Shown here piece after piece: positions 36,083 through 44,418 of a DNA stretch of 63,834 nt. Made by a program: the position numbers and the translations under genes. The stretch is from Tissierella creatinophila DSM 6911 (lineage in GTDB: Bacteria > Bacillota > Clostridia > Tissierellales > Tissierellaceae): contig NZ_LTDM01000006.1 in assembly GCF_001940565.1 (NCBI RefSeq), positions 1-63,834 of the forward strand. The letters run 5' to 3'. Numbering within the stretch: the stretch's first letter is position 1; the number at the start of each line of letters is the position of its first letter. The notes under the pieces are model-generated. The model saw nothing but the letters and a program-made list of their open reading frames with translations, did no database searches and was not told where the DNA came from.

Positions 36083-36569
36083 AGGCTCCTATTATTTGTA
36101 TTTTTACTAACTATTTTTTAGGTTTCCCAATAAATTATAATATATTCTCCTAATTAGATTATAAAAAAATCTCCATAAAGATGTTGTAAAAGTGTGACTT
36201 TAAACCTTTATAAAAAAATTCCAGTTCTTATGTTTTATTATTATACTTCAATTTATTTTAAGTTTTTTTAAAACTACATAAAATATTTTTGGGGTTCTAA
36301 ATATTATAGGTGTTTTATTATTATTAAATTTTAGATAGAATTGAAACTTATGAATACCTGGAGAAGGATTACCTCCAGCTTAAATAGCCAGTATATTAAA
36401 TACTCAAACCAATCTTGTTGTAATCAAGCTTTGTGAAATAAATAGGATGGGTTATAATTTAAAAATTCCATATGAACCTAAGAAGGATTTTTAAAAGGAT
36501 ATAAAAGTATAGAGGCCCCTACTTTTAAAAGTGGAGCCTCTATATCGAATCTTCTTTATTTAATGTATT
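36083..36569. other. AT-rich intergenic stretch
   Basis: About 490 bases between the ger operon and the DUF262 operon. It contains the terminator at 36509-36543 and a short plus-strand frame ending in NRMGYNLKIPYEPKKDF near 36490 that may be a gene remnant. No promoter for gerA was identified with confidence. Confidence 0.35.
36509..36543 (-). terminator. Terminator of the six-gene DUF262 operon
   Basis: ATAGAGGC (36509-36516) pairs with GCCTCTAT (36536-36543); the inner CTTTT/AAAAG extends the stem with a bulge. On the minus strand a T-rich stretch follows. It lies 27 bases past the last gene. Confidence 0.7.
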
Positions 36570-37226
36570 TTAAATAGGTTTTATTATAATTGTATATTTC
36601 CCACTACCTCTGCCCGAATCTGTAGTTATTGTAAATCCTGTAATATAGTTATCTCTAAGTATAGAATCTTCGTATATATAATTTGCAACATAGGGTTCTT
36701 CAAACCAGCCTTTACCTTGGAAAATTGAGTTTGCAAGTTCTTCGTTATTTATAATGGAATTCTTTACAATCTCCTTAGAAGCTTTCTTAATATAAGTTAG
36801 TATTTCTATGTTTTTCAAATCATCAAGATCCCCAGAATTAATGAAGAATTTTACAAAATCCTCTAAAGAAATCTCCAAGTCATTTGCCATAACAATATTT
36901 TTATCAATTTGCCTGGGATCCACATAAATTAAGTTTCCATAAAAAACAAAAGCTACATTATCAATATAATTTTCAAAAGCCTTATAAAATGAATCCCTAG
37001 TAAATTTTTGTAGAGTATAACTTTTCGAATCTGGCCTTTTTACAGAAATTCCAGATTTAGCAACCTTCTTATATTCAAATTTAGATATATCATCTTCAGT
37101 CAAAATAAATTGATTTTCTAGGTGTGTGGAGTAAGGAATTTCACTTTCAATTAGAAAGGCATCCGATTTTGTATTAACCTTTCTATTACTTAAGGATGAT
37201 TTTTGTTTGGTGGATACTTTTACCAT
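36570..37226 (-). CDS. Unknown protein, last gene of DUF262 operon
   Basis: 218 residues, soluble, with a basic Ser/Lys-rich N-terminus (KVSTKQKSSLSNRKVNTKSD). Its start overlaps the stop of the membrane protein gene upstream, so the two are likely partners. No family recognised; the C-terminal TGFTITTDSGRGSGKYTIII may be a beta hairpin. Confidence 0.5.
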   Translation of the reverse strand: MVKVSTKQKSSLSNRKVNTKSDAFLIESEIPYSTHLENQFILTEDDISKFEYKKVAKSGISVKRPDSKSYTLQKFTRDSFYKAFENYIDNVAFVFYGNLIYVDPRQIDKNIVMANDLEISLEDFVKFFINSGDLDDLKNIEILTYIKKASKEIVKNSIINNEELANSIFQGKGWFEEPYVANYIYEDSILRDNYITGFTITTDSGRGSGKYTIIIKPI

Positions 37227-37999
37227 GTAGCTTGTCCTAGAAGTTGAGTGCTTTCTTCTTCCAGACTATCAAGTTGACCAATTTTACTGAGTCTCAATTC
37301 ATTATTTTCAAGAATTTCAACTTGGAAATCCTCTATCTTTTTAACATGAGTAACAAGTGAGAAAACCCTACTACGATACTCATTATCCTGAAAATCTGAA
37401 ATCTTAGATATGCCTTCGCTAATTACTCCGAGTTCAGCATTAATCTGTGTCATATAGTACTGACCAACAACCATTGAGGCAACTCCTATAGCAGCAGCTG
37501 CGGTATTAGCTACAACTGCTGTTCCTTTTTGTGCTTCAACAGCTACTAGGTTTGCATGACCTTTAATACCATCTGAACCACGATAAATACCACGAACAGC
37601 ATTTTCCATAGCCTTTGAATCTGCCAACTTCGTACCTGCAGGAATTATTGCTCTATATAATACTTCCCCATTGGCTTGTGCTGCTTGGGCTGCATTGTGA
37701 GCCACATTCCCCACCTGTGCTAAACCAGGCACTAGATTATTTACATGAGCTAAGACTTTGCTATTTGTAATCTCAACAAGCTTGTTCTCGTCAATATTTT
37801 CCTCTGCAGGGAGCATTTCCATTTTGATAACTAATTCATTTTGTATGTTTTTCGTAGTAAATTCTAGCTCGCTTTTTTCCCCATTAGAATTATCTGTTGT
37901 GCTAAGTACAAGACCTTGGCTCCTTTTAAATTTCAGTACTAATACAATACAAATCATAATTATAAGTATCATGAAAATGATAACCCCTATATACTCCAT
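37220..37999 (-). CDS. Membrane-anchored protein with Ala/Gly-rich helix
   Basis: 259 residues. An N-terminal anchor (about 4-23) is followed by a soluble part and a hydrophobic Ala/Gly-rich stretch (VVANTAAAAIGVASMVVGQ, about 160-178) ending in YYMTQIN. Such a hairpin-like segment could insert into a membrane, which would suit an effector, but this is inference. No family recognised. It overlaps the last operon gene by 7 bases. Confidence 0.5.
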   Translation of the reverse strand: MEYIGVIIFMILIIMICIVLVLKFKRSQGLVLSTTDNSNGEKSELEFTTKNIQNELVIKMEMLPAEENIDENKLVEITNSKVLAHVNNLVPGLAQVGNVAHNAAQAAQANGEVLYRAIIPAGTKLADSKAMENAVRGIYRGSDGIKGHANLVAVEAQKGTAVVANTAAAAIGVASMVVGQYYMTQINAELGVISEGISKISDFQDNEYRSRVFSLVTHVKKIEDFQVEILENNELRLSKIGQLDSLEEESTQLLGQATW

Positions 38000-38017
38000 A
38001 TTAACACCCCTACCATT

Positions 38018-38482
38018 CTATCTTTGACTTATAAAGCCTTCATATACAGGCTCATATTTATAATGCAGTGCAGCTTCTATAAGCTCTAACGCAAATATTC
38101 CTAAGTCAGAATCAAATAATATATCAATCCTATAACAATTCTCCTTTATCCATACTCCAACATTAGATTCGGAGATGCTTTTATTAGCAATTGATCCATC
38201 TGCTAAAATAGAAGCTGCTAATGTACTGCTAGCTGATTTAGGATTGTAATGTTGACTATAAAATCTTGCATTGCTTTTTGGACCAGCTTTGCCAATCTTT
38301 AAAAACTTATTATCATATAAAAACATATAGATACCCATTTTCCCTTTTGGAAGGGATGCTGGTTTATGCGGAAGACCCGAATCTACTATTTCAAATTTAT
38401 CCTCACTTATAGGCTTACCTAAAATGGAAGATAACTCTAGAATAATCTCTGCTAAATCTTTATTTAATGCCTTAATGTCCAT
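38018..38482 (-). CDS. GIY-YIG-fold protein
   Basis: About 154 residues from the ATG at 38482, which has GGAGG eight bases upstream; the ATG at 38497 lacks a ribosome site. MGIYMFLYDNKFLKIGKAG (about 61-79) has the GIY and the second-strand pattern of GIY-YIG nucleases, followed by an Arg/Tyr/His group (ARFYSQHYNPKSASS) and a possible metal Glu in FALELIEAALHYKYEP. The second YIG is replaced by KIG. It may cut DNA or only bind it. Confidence 0.6.
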   Translation of the reverse strand: MDIKALNKDLAEIILELSSILGKPISEDKFEIVDSGLPHKPASLPKGKMGIYMFLYDNKFLKIGKAGPKSNARFYSQHYNPKSASSTLAASILADGSIANKSISESNVGVWIKENCYRIDILFDSDLGIFALELIEAALHYKYEPVYEGFISQR

Positions 38483-38505
38483 AATTTTATCCTCCATAAC
38501 TATGA

Positions 38506-40032
38506 TTAGCTATCAAAATCTACATCAGCAGCCTTTCTGACTATCTTCTTTATTTTATTCATAGGAAAAGGAACATCCCCTTCCTTGAAATACTCTATCT
38601 TTACAACCTTTACCATAGCTAGATGATCATCTATTCCAGCAGGGACCATGACTGAGTCTCCAACTTCAATACTATCATCATCTGTTAAATAGTAATAAGT
38701 TTTATAGCTATCGTCAAAGGTAACGCTGCAATATATGTATTCATCTTTCCGCCTTTTTATCAAATTATAAATAGATGGATCAAGTATTTCACCTAGCCCA
38801 TAAAATAACATAAAATCTAAAACAGCCTCCGCAAAGTCTTCCCAATCTTCAGGCAGTCCTTTTTTGTCAAATGTTCCTATAATTATTCGCTGACCATCTT
38901 TTTCTAGGTCTATAGTAATTTTATAGCCTTTCATTTCCTCTGGATTTTCAATAACATCTGGTGGATTTCCCTCAATATATTCAAACAAACTATCTCCATC
39001 TAAATCATCGAGAAGTGCCTCTACTCCTCCCTGAACTTGAAATTTCCTTGAAACAATGCATCCAGACCCCACATTTTGTATATGTTCAATTGTTTCAGTC
39101 TTCCTATCAATTGTTAAACTCTCCAGGTAATCCCAAGTTACATATTCTTCTGATTCACTTATTAATTCTTTGGGTTTTATTTTTGTTACTCTATTATATT
39201 CAATATTGATTTTATTCACCTTATCCGGCTTATTGTTCCCATCAAATATATATAAATTTTTTATACCTATTTCATCACGAATTAGATTAGATAAGTCTAT
39301 CCCATCAATTTCAAAATCTGCACACAGTGAACCTCTGAAGTGGTAGCTCTCTCCATCTGTATTGATTATCTCCATATTCCAATCGCCAATATCTGTCGCA
39401 AAGATTTCAATATATTCATTACTGAAATATTCACCTACTGCATTTAATATTTTTCCAGCTACTGGTTTTCCTATATTAAACTCTTCGCTTCTTCCTTTTT
39501 CATATTTTTCCATTCCATAACCAAAGTTAAGTGATGAAAATTTTACTTGTCCTTCAGAACTAATTGTTAGGTGTTGTTCTACTTCATCTGTAGGCTCTGG
39601 ACATGGGCCATAGCAAATATTATTAGATACAATATTAATAGTCTTTGGTATACCTTTAAACATAGCATTATTTTCAGCAGATAATACAAGCAATCGCTTT
39701 AAAGCTAGAATAAACCAAGAACGATTTCTATCTTCTAAAATTTCTTCGCCATCATATGCCCAGTGGTTGAAATATCTCCATCTTGAATAAATAGCAGAAC
39801 CTAGTAGTTCAATATCATTTACGTAATCTATAATTTTTTTGAGTTCTTTATAGTCATAAACGGCACTTCCATATCTTTTAGAAAATTCTTCTCCACTATC
39901 CATTTTAAAGCCAAGAGCATCACAATCATCGGCCAGATAATGGTCTACTAATTCTATATAATCAATTTCTTGATTCCTAAATTTATCAAGCCATTTTACT
40001 GCAAAGTTATGAACTTCTTTCATATCTTTCAA
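38506..40032 (-). CDS. Large unknown protein of DUF262 operon
   Basis: 508 residues, soluble and acidic. I see no catalytic motif. The C-terminal 60 residues (SIEVGDSVMVPAGIDDHLAM ... VPFPMNKIKKIVRKA) look like a small beta-barrel of the VGDxVxVPxG type seen fused to various bacterial proteins. The start is the TTG at 40032 after GGGGGTGAG, or the ATG three codons later. Confidence 0.5.
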   Translation of the reverse strand: MKDMKEVHNFAVKWLDKFRNQEIDYIELVDHYLADDCDALGFKMDSGEEFSKRYGSAVYDYKELKKIIDYVNDIELLGSAIYSRWRYFNHWAYDGEEILEDRNRSWFILALKRLLVLSAENNAMFKGIPKTINIVSNNICYGPCPEPTDEVEQHLTISSEGQVKFSSLNFGYGMEKYEKGRSEEFNIGKPVAGKILNAVGEYFSNEYIEIFATDIGDWNMEIINTDGESYHFRGSLCADFEIDGIDLSNLIRDEIGIKNLYIFDGNNKPDKVNKINIEYNRVTKIKPKELISESEEYVTWDYLESLTIDRKTETIEHIQNVGSGCIVSRKFQVQGGVEALLDDLDGDSLFEYIEGNPPDVIENPEEMKGYKITIDLEKDGQRIIIGTFDKKGLPEDWEDFAEAVLDFMLFYGLGEILDPSIYNLIKRRKDEYIYCSVTFDDSYKTYYYLTDDDSIEVGDSVMVPAGIDDHLAMVKVVKIEYFKEGDVPFPMNKIKKIVRKAADVDFDS

Positions 40033-40068
40033 TCATCTCACCCCCAACAAATGCTACTTATGATAATT

Positions 40069-41760
40069 TTAACCTAACAATTCCCTTATCTTTACAGTTA
40101 ATATCTCTTTTCTTTTTTCATAAAATTCATCAAAGTTTTCTAATTCTAGCGATACATCTTCAGGAATAAATGCTTGTCTTCTAAATTCTTCTTTTTGAGA
40201 ATCATTCATATCATTATAATAATCTACAAGTCTCATATCACTTTTGCTTGCATTGCTTCTACCTTCTAAAGAGTGTAAATTTGCCAACCTATTACGATTT
40301 CCTCTCCAGTTTCTCCAGTCTTCCATAGATACTGCAATAGGTTTATTACCATCAAATCTTTCAAAAGGGTGAAGGTGATCTTGTTCGTATTTAAAATGGT
40401 TATTTCTCCAATCTAAACTCAGAAAGTATAAAGCTTCTCCAGCAACTCTGCTACCTTTTTCTTCATTTAAAATGTCTTCAATCTTCCCATCTGTTACCCT
40501 AAGATCATTCATTTGGTTAAGCATTTCAACTGATATTTCATGGTCATTTTCATTAATTCTACTCTTCATTTGTTGTAATTTACTTGTCGTTCCAGATTGG
40601 AAGTAAGTAAATAAAACTGCTCTTATTAGATATGCACGAATACCATCAAGATTATTTCTGTAGTCTGAATTATAATAAATAAAATATATAATCGGTAATA
40701 GGACGTTCCAGCTACCTGAGAATCTACTTACTCCTATCTTCATATCTTTTAATATGCTCTCTAAGTTTTTCAAAGCCTTTTTAAAATCATTCCAATTATT
40801 TTTTAATTCTTCAGCTATATTCTTATTAATATTTGATTTTACAACATCTCCATAAAGCATAAGGGCGGAACGAATTATAAAGTCTGTACCAAAATTTTCA
40901 TATGAATCTACAAGTAATTTTCCGAATTCTGTCTTTGCACTTGGCCAATATGCTTCAAGTATAGACATGGTTATTTCAGATTTACGAAGAGCCTTACCAC
41001 CACTATTAAACCTTACGAACATCTCCAAGGCATCGTCCTGCTTCATATCATGTATTTCAGTATATCTAATTAATTTTTCTACAAACACTTTATTATAAAG
41101 CTTATTTAAAATATTCCTGGCATAATCTTTACTATCTGCTGGAACATTAGAAATTGCATCTTCAATGGCCATCTCTCTAGTTGTTTCATCTTGAAACTTT
41201 ACATCTAATATATTTTTTATCTCAAATTGTGTAGGACTTTGCTTCCCAATTTTATCGCTGAATTTTATATCAAATTTTTTACTATTGTATTCTTCTTCAT
41301 CAACAGTTATCTTGTTTTTATTTAGTTCAATTAGTAGTTTTGTTACAATACCTCCACTACTTTTTCGCCTTGCATATTTTTGCCTTATAAAAGCTTCTCC
41401 ATATAAAGATAAAAATAATGAAGTCAATCTTTGTTGTCCATCAAGGACTGCAGTGTCAGTTAAATTAACATTTATATTACTTAACTCGTAATTTACTGTA
41501 TCTGCCTGTTTACGATTATCAAATGTAACATCATTTAAAAAATTACAAAAATATGTATCCCAAGTTACATTATCATCATCAACATGCCAAAATAAAAAAG
41601 TAGCTATAGGATAGTCTAAAAGAATAGAGTCCCATAGTTTTTCCACTTGTTCCATACTCCATACATACTGTCTTTGAAATGCAGGCATAACATATTTTCC
41701 ATTTTTTATATTTTCTAATGCTTCATAATTACTTATACTACTATCAACTAGTCTACTCAT
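40069..41760 (-). CDS. DUF262/DUF1524 protein (GmrSD-like)
   Basis: 563 residues. The N-terminal DUF262 (ParB/DndB-like) domain shows YVMPAFQRQYVWSMEQVEKL (about 23-42) and VLDGQQRLTSLFLS (about 105). The C-terminal DUF1524 HNH-type nuclease region shows YEQDHLHPFERF (about 462) and NRNRLANLHSLEGRSNASKS (about 488-507). GmrSD proteins of this architecture are type IV restriction enzymes that cut modified phage DNA using NTP hydrolysis. It overlaps the RHH-like gene by 8 bases. Confidence 0.88.
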   Translation of the reverse strand: MSRLVDSSISNYEALENIKNGKYVMPAFQRQYVWSMEQVEKLWDSILLDYPIATFLFWHVDDDNVTWDTYFCNFLNDVTFDNRKQADTVNYELSNINVNLTDTAVLDGQQRLTSLFLSLYGEAFIRQKYARRKSSGGIVTKLLIELNKNKITVDEEEYNSKKFDIKFSDKIGKQSPTQFEIKNILDVKFQDETTREMAIEDAISNVPADSKDYARNILNKLYNKVFVEKLIRYTEIHDMKQDDALEMFVRFNSGGKALRKSEITMSILEAYWPSAKTEFGKLLVDSYENFGTDFIIRSALMLYGDVVKSNINKNIAEELKNNWNDFKKALKNLESILKDMKIGVSRFSGSWNVLLPIIYFIYYNSDYRNNLDGIRAYLIRAVLFTYFQSGTTSKLQQMKSRINENDHEISVEMLNQMNDLRVTDGKIEDILNEEKGSRVAGEALYFLSLDWRNNHFKYEQDHLHPFERFDGNKPIAVSMEDWRNWRGNRNRLANLHSLEGRSNASKSDMRLVDYYNDMNDSQKEEFRRQAFIPEDVSLELENFDEFYEKRKEILTVKIRELLG

Positions 41761-42280
41761 TCTTATCCTCCCCGCTATAAAAACTTGATTTATGTTTCAA
41801 TAAAGTATCTTCTATTTCACTCCATAGCCATACATTTTCTCCATCGTCTTCAAAGACTTTCCCATGACTTTTTGCACCATCTATCTTCATTTGTGAGTAA
41901 TTATTTTTAAAAGTAGGTACATATAATTTGGGGTAAACCTTTTCACTACATAATTGCTCCATCATACTTATAGTGGCAGACCCTGCTATGTCAAGAGCAG
42001 TAAAATATGCCCTTATAATTTTATGATTATACTGCTCCGGCTTTAATGCCCAAATAGGAATACGCCCAATAGCTTTCCCATAATAATCATTAACACCTTC
42101 AGGAGATTTAGAAACCTTTTTAGGATTGTATTCATGAGAAGCCTTTTCAAAAGTCTTTGCTATGTACCATCTCATAGACATTTCAATAGCTTCTTCTTCG
42201 GATTCTTTAGAAATGTCCATAGCAAGTAAAAACTTTTCGTATACATCCTCGTCTATAAAAAAATTTACTTTTTTGTTCAT
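41753..42280 (-). CDS. RHH-like DNA-binding protein heading DUF262 operon
   Basis: 175 residues. The N-terminus (NKKVNFFIDEDVYEKFLLAM, then KESEEEAIEMSMRWYIAKTF) fits a ribbon-helix-helix fold: a short strand followed by two helices. The C-terminal part (about 75-170) with NHKIIRAYFTAL and WLWSEIEDTLLKH may be a separate domain. It is the first gene of the operon, and the promoter has the short TTAGT/ACTAA repeats expected for an RHH operator, so it is probably the autoregulator. Confidence 0.55.
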   Translation of the reverse strand: MNKKVNFFIDEDVYEKFLLAMDISKESEEEAIEMSMRWYIAKTFEKASHEYNPKKVSKSPEGVNDYYGKAIGRIPIWALKPEQYNHKIIRAYFTALDIAGSATISMMEQLCSEKVYPKLYVPTFKNNYSQMKIDGAKSHGKVFEDDGENVWLWSEIEDTLLKHKSSFYSGEDKNE

Positions 42281-42314
42281 TTTTCACACTCCTCCATTAG
42301 TAAATCTTAAAAAG

Positions 42315-42363
42315 AGAATATCAGTATTTTAGTCATTAGTCAATACTAATACACTAACTTAGT
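42315..42363 (-). promoter_or_regulatory. Promoter and TTAGT-repeat operator of DUF262 operon
   Basis: Minus strand: TTGACT (plus 42338-42343), 17 bases, TATTCT (plus 42315-42320). Over and just upstream of the -35, the plus strand reads TTAGT at 42329-42333 and 42336-42340, ACTAA at 42345-42349 and 42353-42357, and TTAGT at 42359-42363. These five short repeats in both orientations are typical of RHH binding sites. Confidence 0.7.
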
Positions 42364-42524
42364 CTTTGGAAAAATAAACCTTTATCTCGAAATGATGTTT
42401 TTATGAACTTAAAGTAAAACATCCAAAACACGCTGACATTTTCTCCATAGTGCGGTAATATAAATATATAAATCAAATACTTAGCTTAATGCCTGCTTTT
42501 AAAATAACTTTAATAGCAAGCACA

Positions 42525-42544
42525 GTAAGTGTAGACACACTTAC
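42525..42544 (+). other. Candidate oriT hairpin
   Basis: GTAAGTGT (42525-42532), AGAC, ACACTTAC (42537-42544): a perfect 8-bp inverted repeat about 130 bases upstream of the mobilization genes, the usual place of oriT. TAAGTG-type sequences occur near nick sites of MobP-type relaxases. Confidence 0.5.
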
Positions 42545-42556
42545 GAGAAAATTGAT

Positions 42557-42587
42557 GAAGCGGACCCATTTAGGTTCGCTTCTTTTT
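42557..42587 (+). terminator. Hairpin with T-run upstream of mobilization genes
   Basis: GAAGCGGACC (42557-42566) pairs with GGTTCGCTTC (42573-42582), one G-T pair, followed by TTTTT. It would stop transcripts entering the mobilization genes, or it may be part of oriT structure. Confidence 0.65.
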
Positions 42588-42673
42588 ATCCAATTTTCTA
42601 CTTGTTCTTATCAGAATGATTTAGGGGTTCCCCCTAAGACCCTGCTATAAATAAAAAGAAAAGGAGAATTCAT

Positions 42674-43027
42674 ATGGCAAATAGACTTAGGAAGAATGAT
42701 ATTCATGTTATGGTTACTGATGAGGAAAAAGAACTTTTTAAGAAGAAACTTGAAATAAGCAAGTCAAAATCAATGGGACATTTTATAAGAAAAAGTGTTC
42801 TAGAAGCCCCTATATTTGTGATTGATATGAATATCTTTAGAAAACTACAAACTCTTATAGGAAAGAATTCAAATAACATCAATCAAATTGCAAAGAGAGT
42901 AAATAGTACAGGAATAATCTATAGAGAGGATATTGAAGACTTAAAAAAAGAGAATGATGATATATCAAAAGAAATAATAAAAATTCAAAATATCTTAACA
43001 AGAAAATATATGAATAAGGCTAATTAA
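42674..43027 (+). CDS. Mobilization protein MobC-like (relaxosome accessory)
   Basis: 117 residues. The RHH-type start (LRKNDIHVMVTDEEKELFKKK) is followed by SMGHFIRKSVLE and the helical segment IGKNSNNINQIAKRVNSTG typical of MobC/BmgB-type proteins that melt oriT for the relaxase. GGAGAATTCAT precedes the ATG. The relaxase gene starts one base after its stop codon. Confidence 0.85.
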   Translation: MANRLRKNDIHVMVTDEEKELFKKKLEISKSKSMGHFIRKSVLEAPIFVIDMNIFRKLQTLIGKNSNNINQIAKRVNSTGIIYREDIEDLKKENDDISKEIIKIQNILTRKYMNKAN

Positions 43028-43028
43028 A

Positions 43029-44372
43029 GTGGCAATTACAAAGATACATCCCATTAAATCAACTCTCAGCCTTGCAATTGATTATATTACTAGTGATGAT
43101 AAAACTGATGATCAAATATTAATAAGTTCTGAGGGTTGCTCTCCTGCAACTGCCCATCTACAATTTATTAATACAAGGGAAGTCAATGATACTAGAGGAA
43201 CAGTTTTGGCTAGGCATTTAATACAAAGTTTTGTTCCTGGAGAGGTAAGCCCTGAAAAAGCACACGAGATAGGTCTTGCTCTAGCCAAAGAAGTTTTAAA
43301 TGGTGAATACGAATATGTACTAGCTACCCATGTAGACCGTAACCACATTCATAACCATATTATTTTTAATAATGTTAATTGGAAAACAGGAAAATGCTAT
43401 CAATCTAACAAGCGAAGTTACCATAGAATCAGATACCAAAGTGACAATCTCTGCAAGGAAAACAACCTAATGGTTATAGATGAGTATTATGAGAAATACA
43501 AGAAAAAATATAAAACTAAAGGTAAATCTTATAAGGAATATCACGAGAGAAAGAAAGGCACCTCATGGAAGGCTAGGCTTCAATTTGATATAGATAAAGC
43601 AATTAAGAAAGCTAAAGATTGGGATGCTTTTCTTAATCTTATGAAGCAATATGGATATGAAATAAAATATGGAAAGCATATTTCTTTTAAAAAAATAGAT
43701 GGTCAGCAACGTTTTACAAGGGCTATGAGAATGGGGGATGATTATACTGAGGAAAGATTAAAAGAACGTATCCTAGAAGAAGTTGGCATGAAAAGCAAAC
43801 GCACTAGAGCCTCTTTTAGGCCTTTAGATAATGTTATTGATATAAGTGATAATGATAAGGCTAAAAGCTCTCCTGGGTACAGGTATTGGGCAACAAAGCA
43901 TAATCTTTCTACTATGGCAGATACTATTAACCAGGTTAGAAGCGAGGGTTTTAAAACACGAGAACAATTAGAAAAAGCTCTCTATGAAAAGGCTACAGAA
44001 GTTCAAAATCTTCTTACAGAAAATAAGGAAATAGAAAAACTCATAGAAGAAAAAAAGAAGGTTATGGAGAGCCGCTATATCATAGATCAGTATAAAGAAA
44101 TTCATAAATATGCTAAGGCACACCCTGAAGATAAGGCTTTCACTAGTGAATACAGTCCTCAACTTATGCTTTATAAAAAGGCAGTTGCCGAGAGTTTTCA
44201 GGACTCCGATGTCCTGCCTACTACCAAACAAATATACGAAGATCTTGAAAAACTTCATACAAAAAAAGAGTCTCTCATTGAGAAGCTCAATCAATCCCGC
44301 CAAGAGCAGGATAGGCTATATCAGTATAAGAAGAACTATGATAATTATTTAGGGAAAGAGGTCGAACGTTAA
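43029..44372 (+). CDS. Relaxase, MobP-type (Relaxase/mobilization nuclease)
   Basis: 447 residues with a GTG start. The candidate catalytic Tyr is in SLAIDYITSDDK (Tyr about 18). The metal site is HVDRNHIHNHIIFNNVN (about 102-118), a three-His motif. A central basic region and a C-terminal coiled coil (about 315-445) follow. It should nick oriT and pilot DNA. No type IV secretion or coupling genes are visible, so the island would need a helper conjugative element. Confidence 0.92.
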   Translation: MAITKIHPIKSTLSLAIDYITSDDKTDDQILISSEGCSPATAHLQFINTREVNDTRGTVLARHLIQSFVPGEVSPEKAHEIGLALAKEVLNGEYEYVLATHVDRNHIHNHIIFNNVNWKTGKCYQSNKRSYHRIRYQSDNLCKENNLMVIDEYYEKYKKKYKTKGKSYKEYHERKKGTSWKARLQFDIDKAIKKAKDWDAFLNLMKQYGYEIKYGKHISFKKIDGQQRFTRAMRMGDDYTEERLKERILEEVGMKSKRTRASFRPLDNVIDISDNDKAKSSPGYRYWATKHNLSTMADTINQVRSEGFKTREQLEKALYEKATEVQNLLTENKEIEKLIEEKKKVMESRYIIDQYKEIHKYAKAHPEDKAFTSEYSPQLMLYKKAVAESFQDSDVLPTTKQIYEDLEKLHTKKESLIEKLNQSRQEQDRLYQYKKNYDNYLGKEVER

Positions 44373-44387
44373 TAGTTCTACCTCTTT
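44355..44387 (+). terminator. Terminator of the mobilization operon
   Basis: AAAGAGGT (44355-44362) and GAAC (44364-44367) pair with GTTC (44375-44378) and ACCTCTTT (44380-44387), followed by TTAATT. It overlaps the end of the relaxase gene and lies between it and the convergent methylase gene. Confidence 0.75.
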
Positions 44388-44418
44388 TAATTAAATTAAA
44401 ATAATTATATATAATTTC

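Larger units (their letters stand above)
42281..42673. other. Divergent control region: RHH operator and oriT-like DNA
   Basis: About 390 bases with no gene. The left part holds the promoter and operator of the DUF262 operon (42315-42363). The right part holds the oriT-like hairpin (42525-42544) and a terminator-like hairpin (42557-42587), before the mobilization genes. Confidence 0.55.

Noticed and set aside
36340-36500. Short plus-strand frames (ending NRMGYNLKIPYEPKKDF and YEYLEKDYLQLK)
   Set aside because: Could be remnants of a transposase or other gene, but too short and interrupted to assign.
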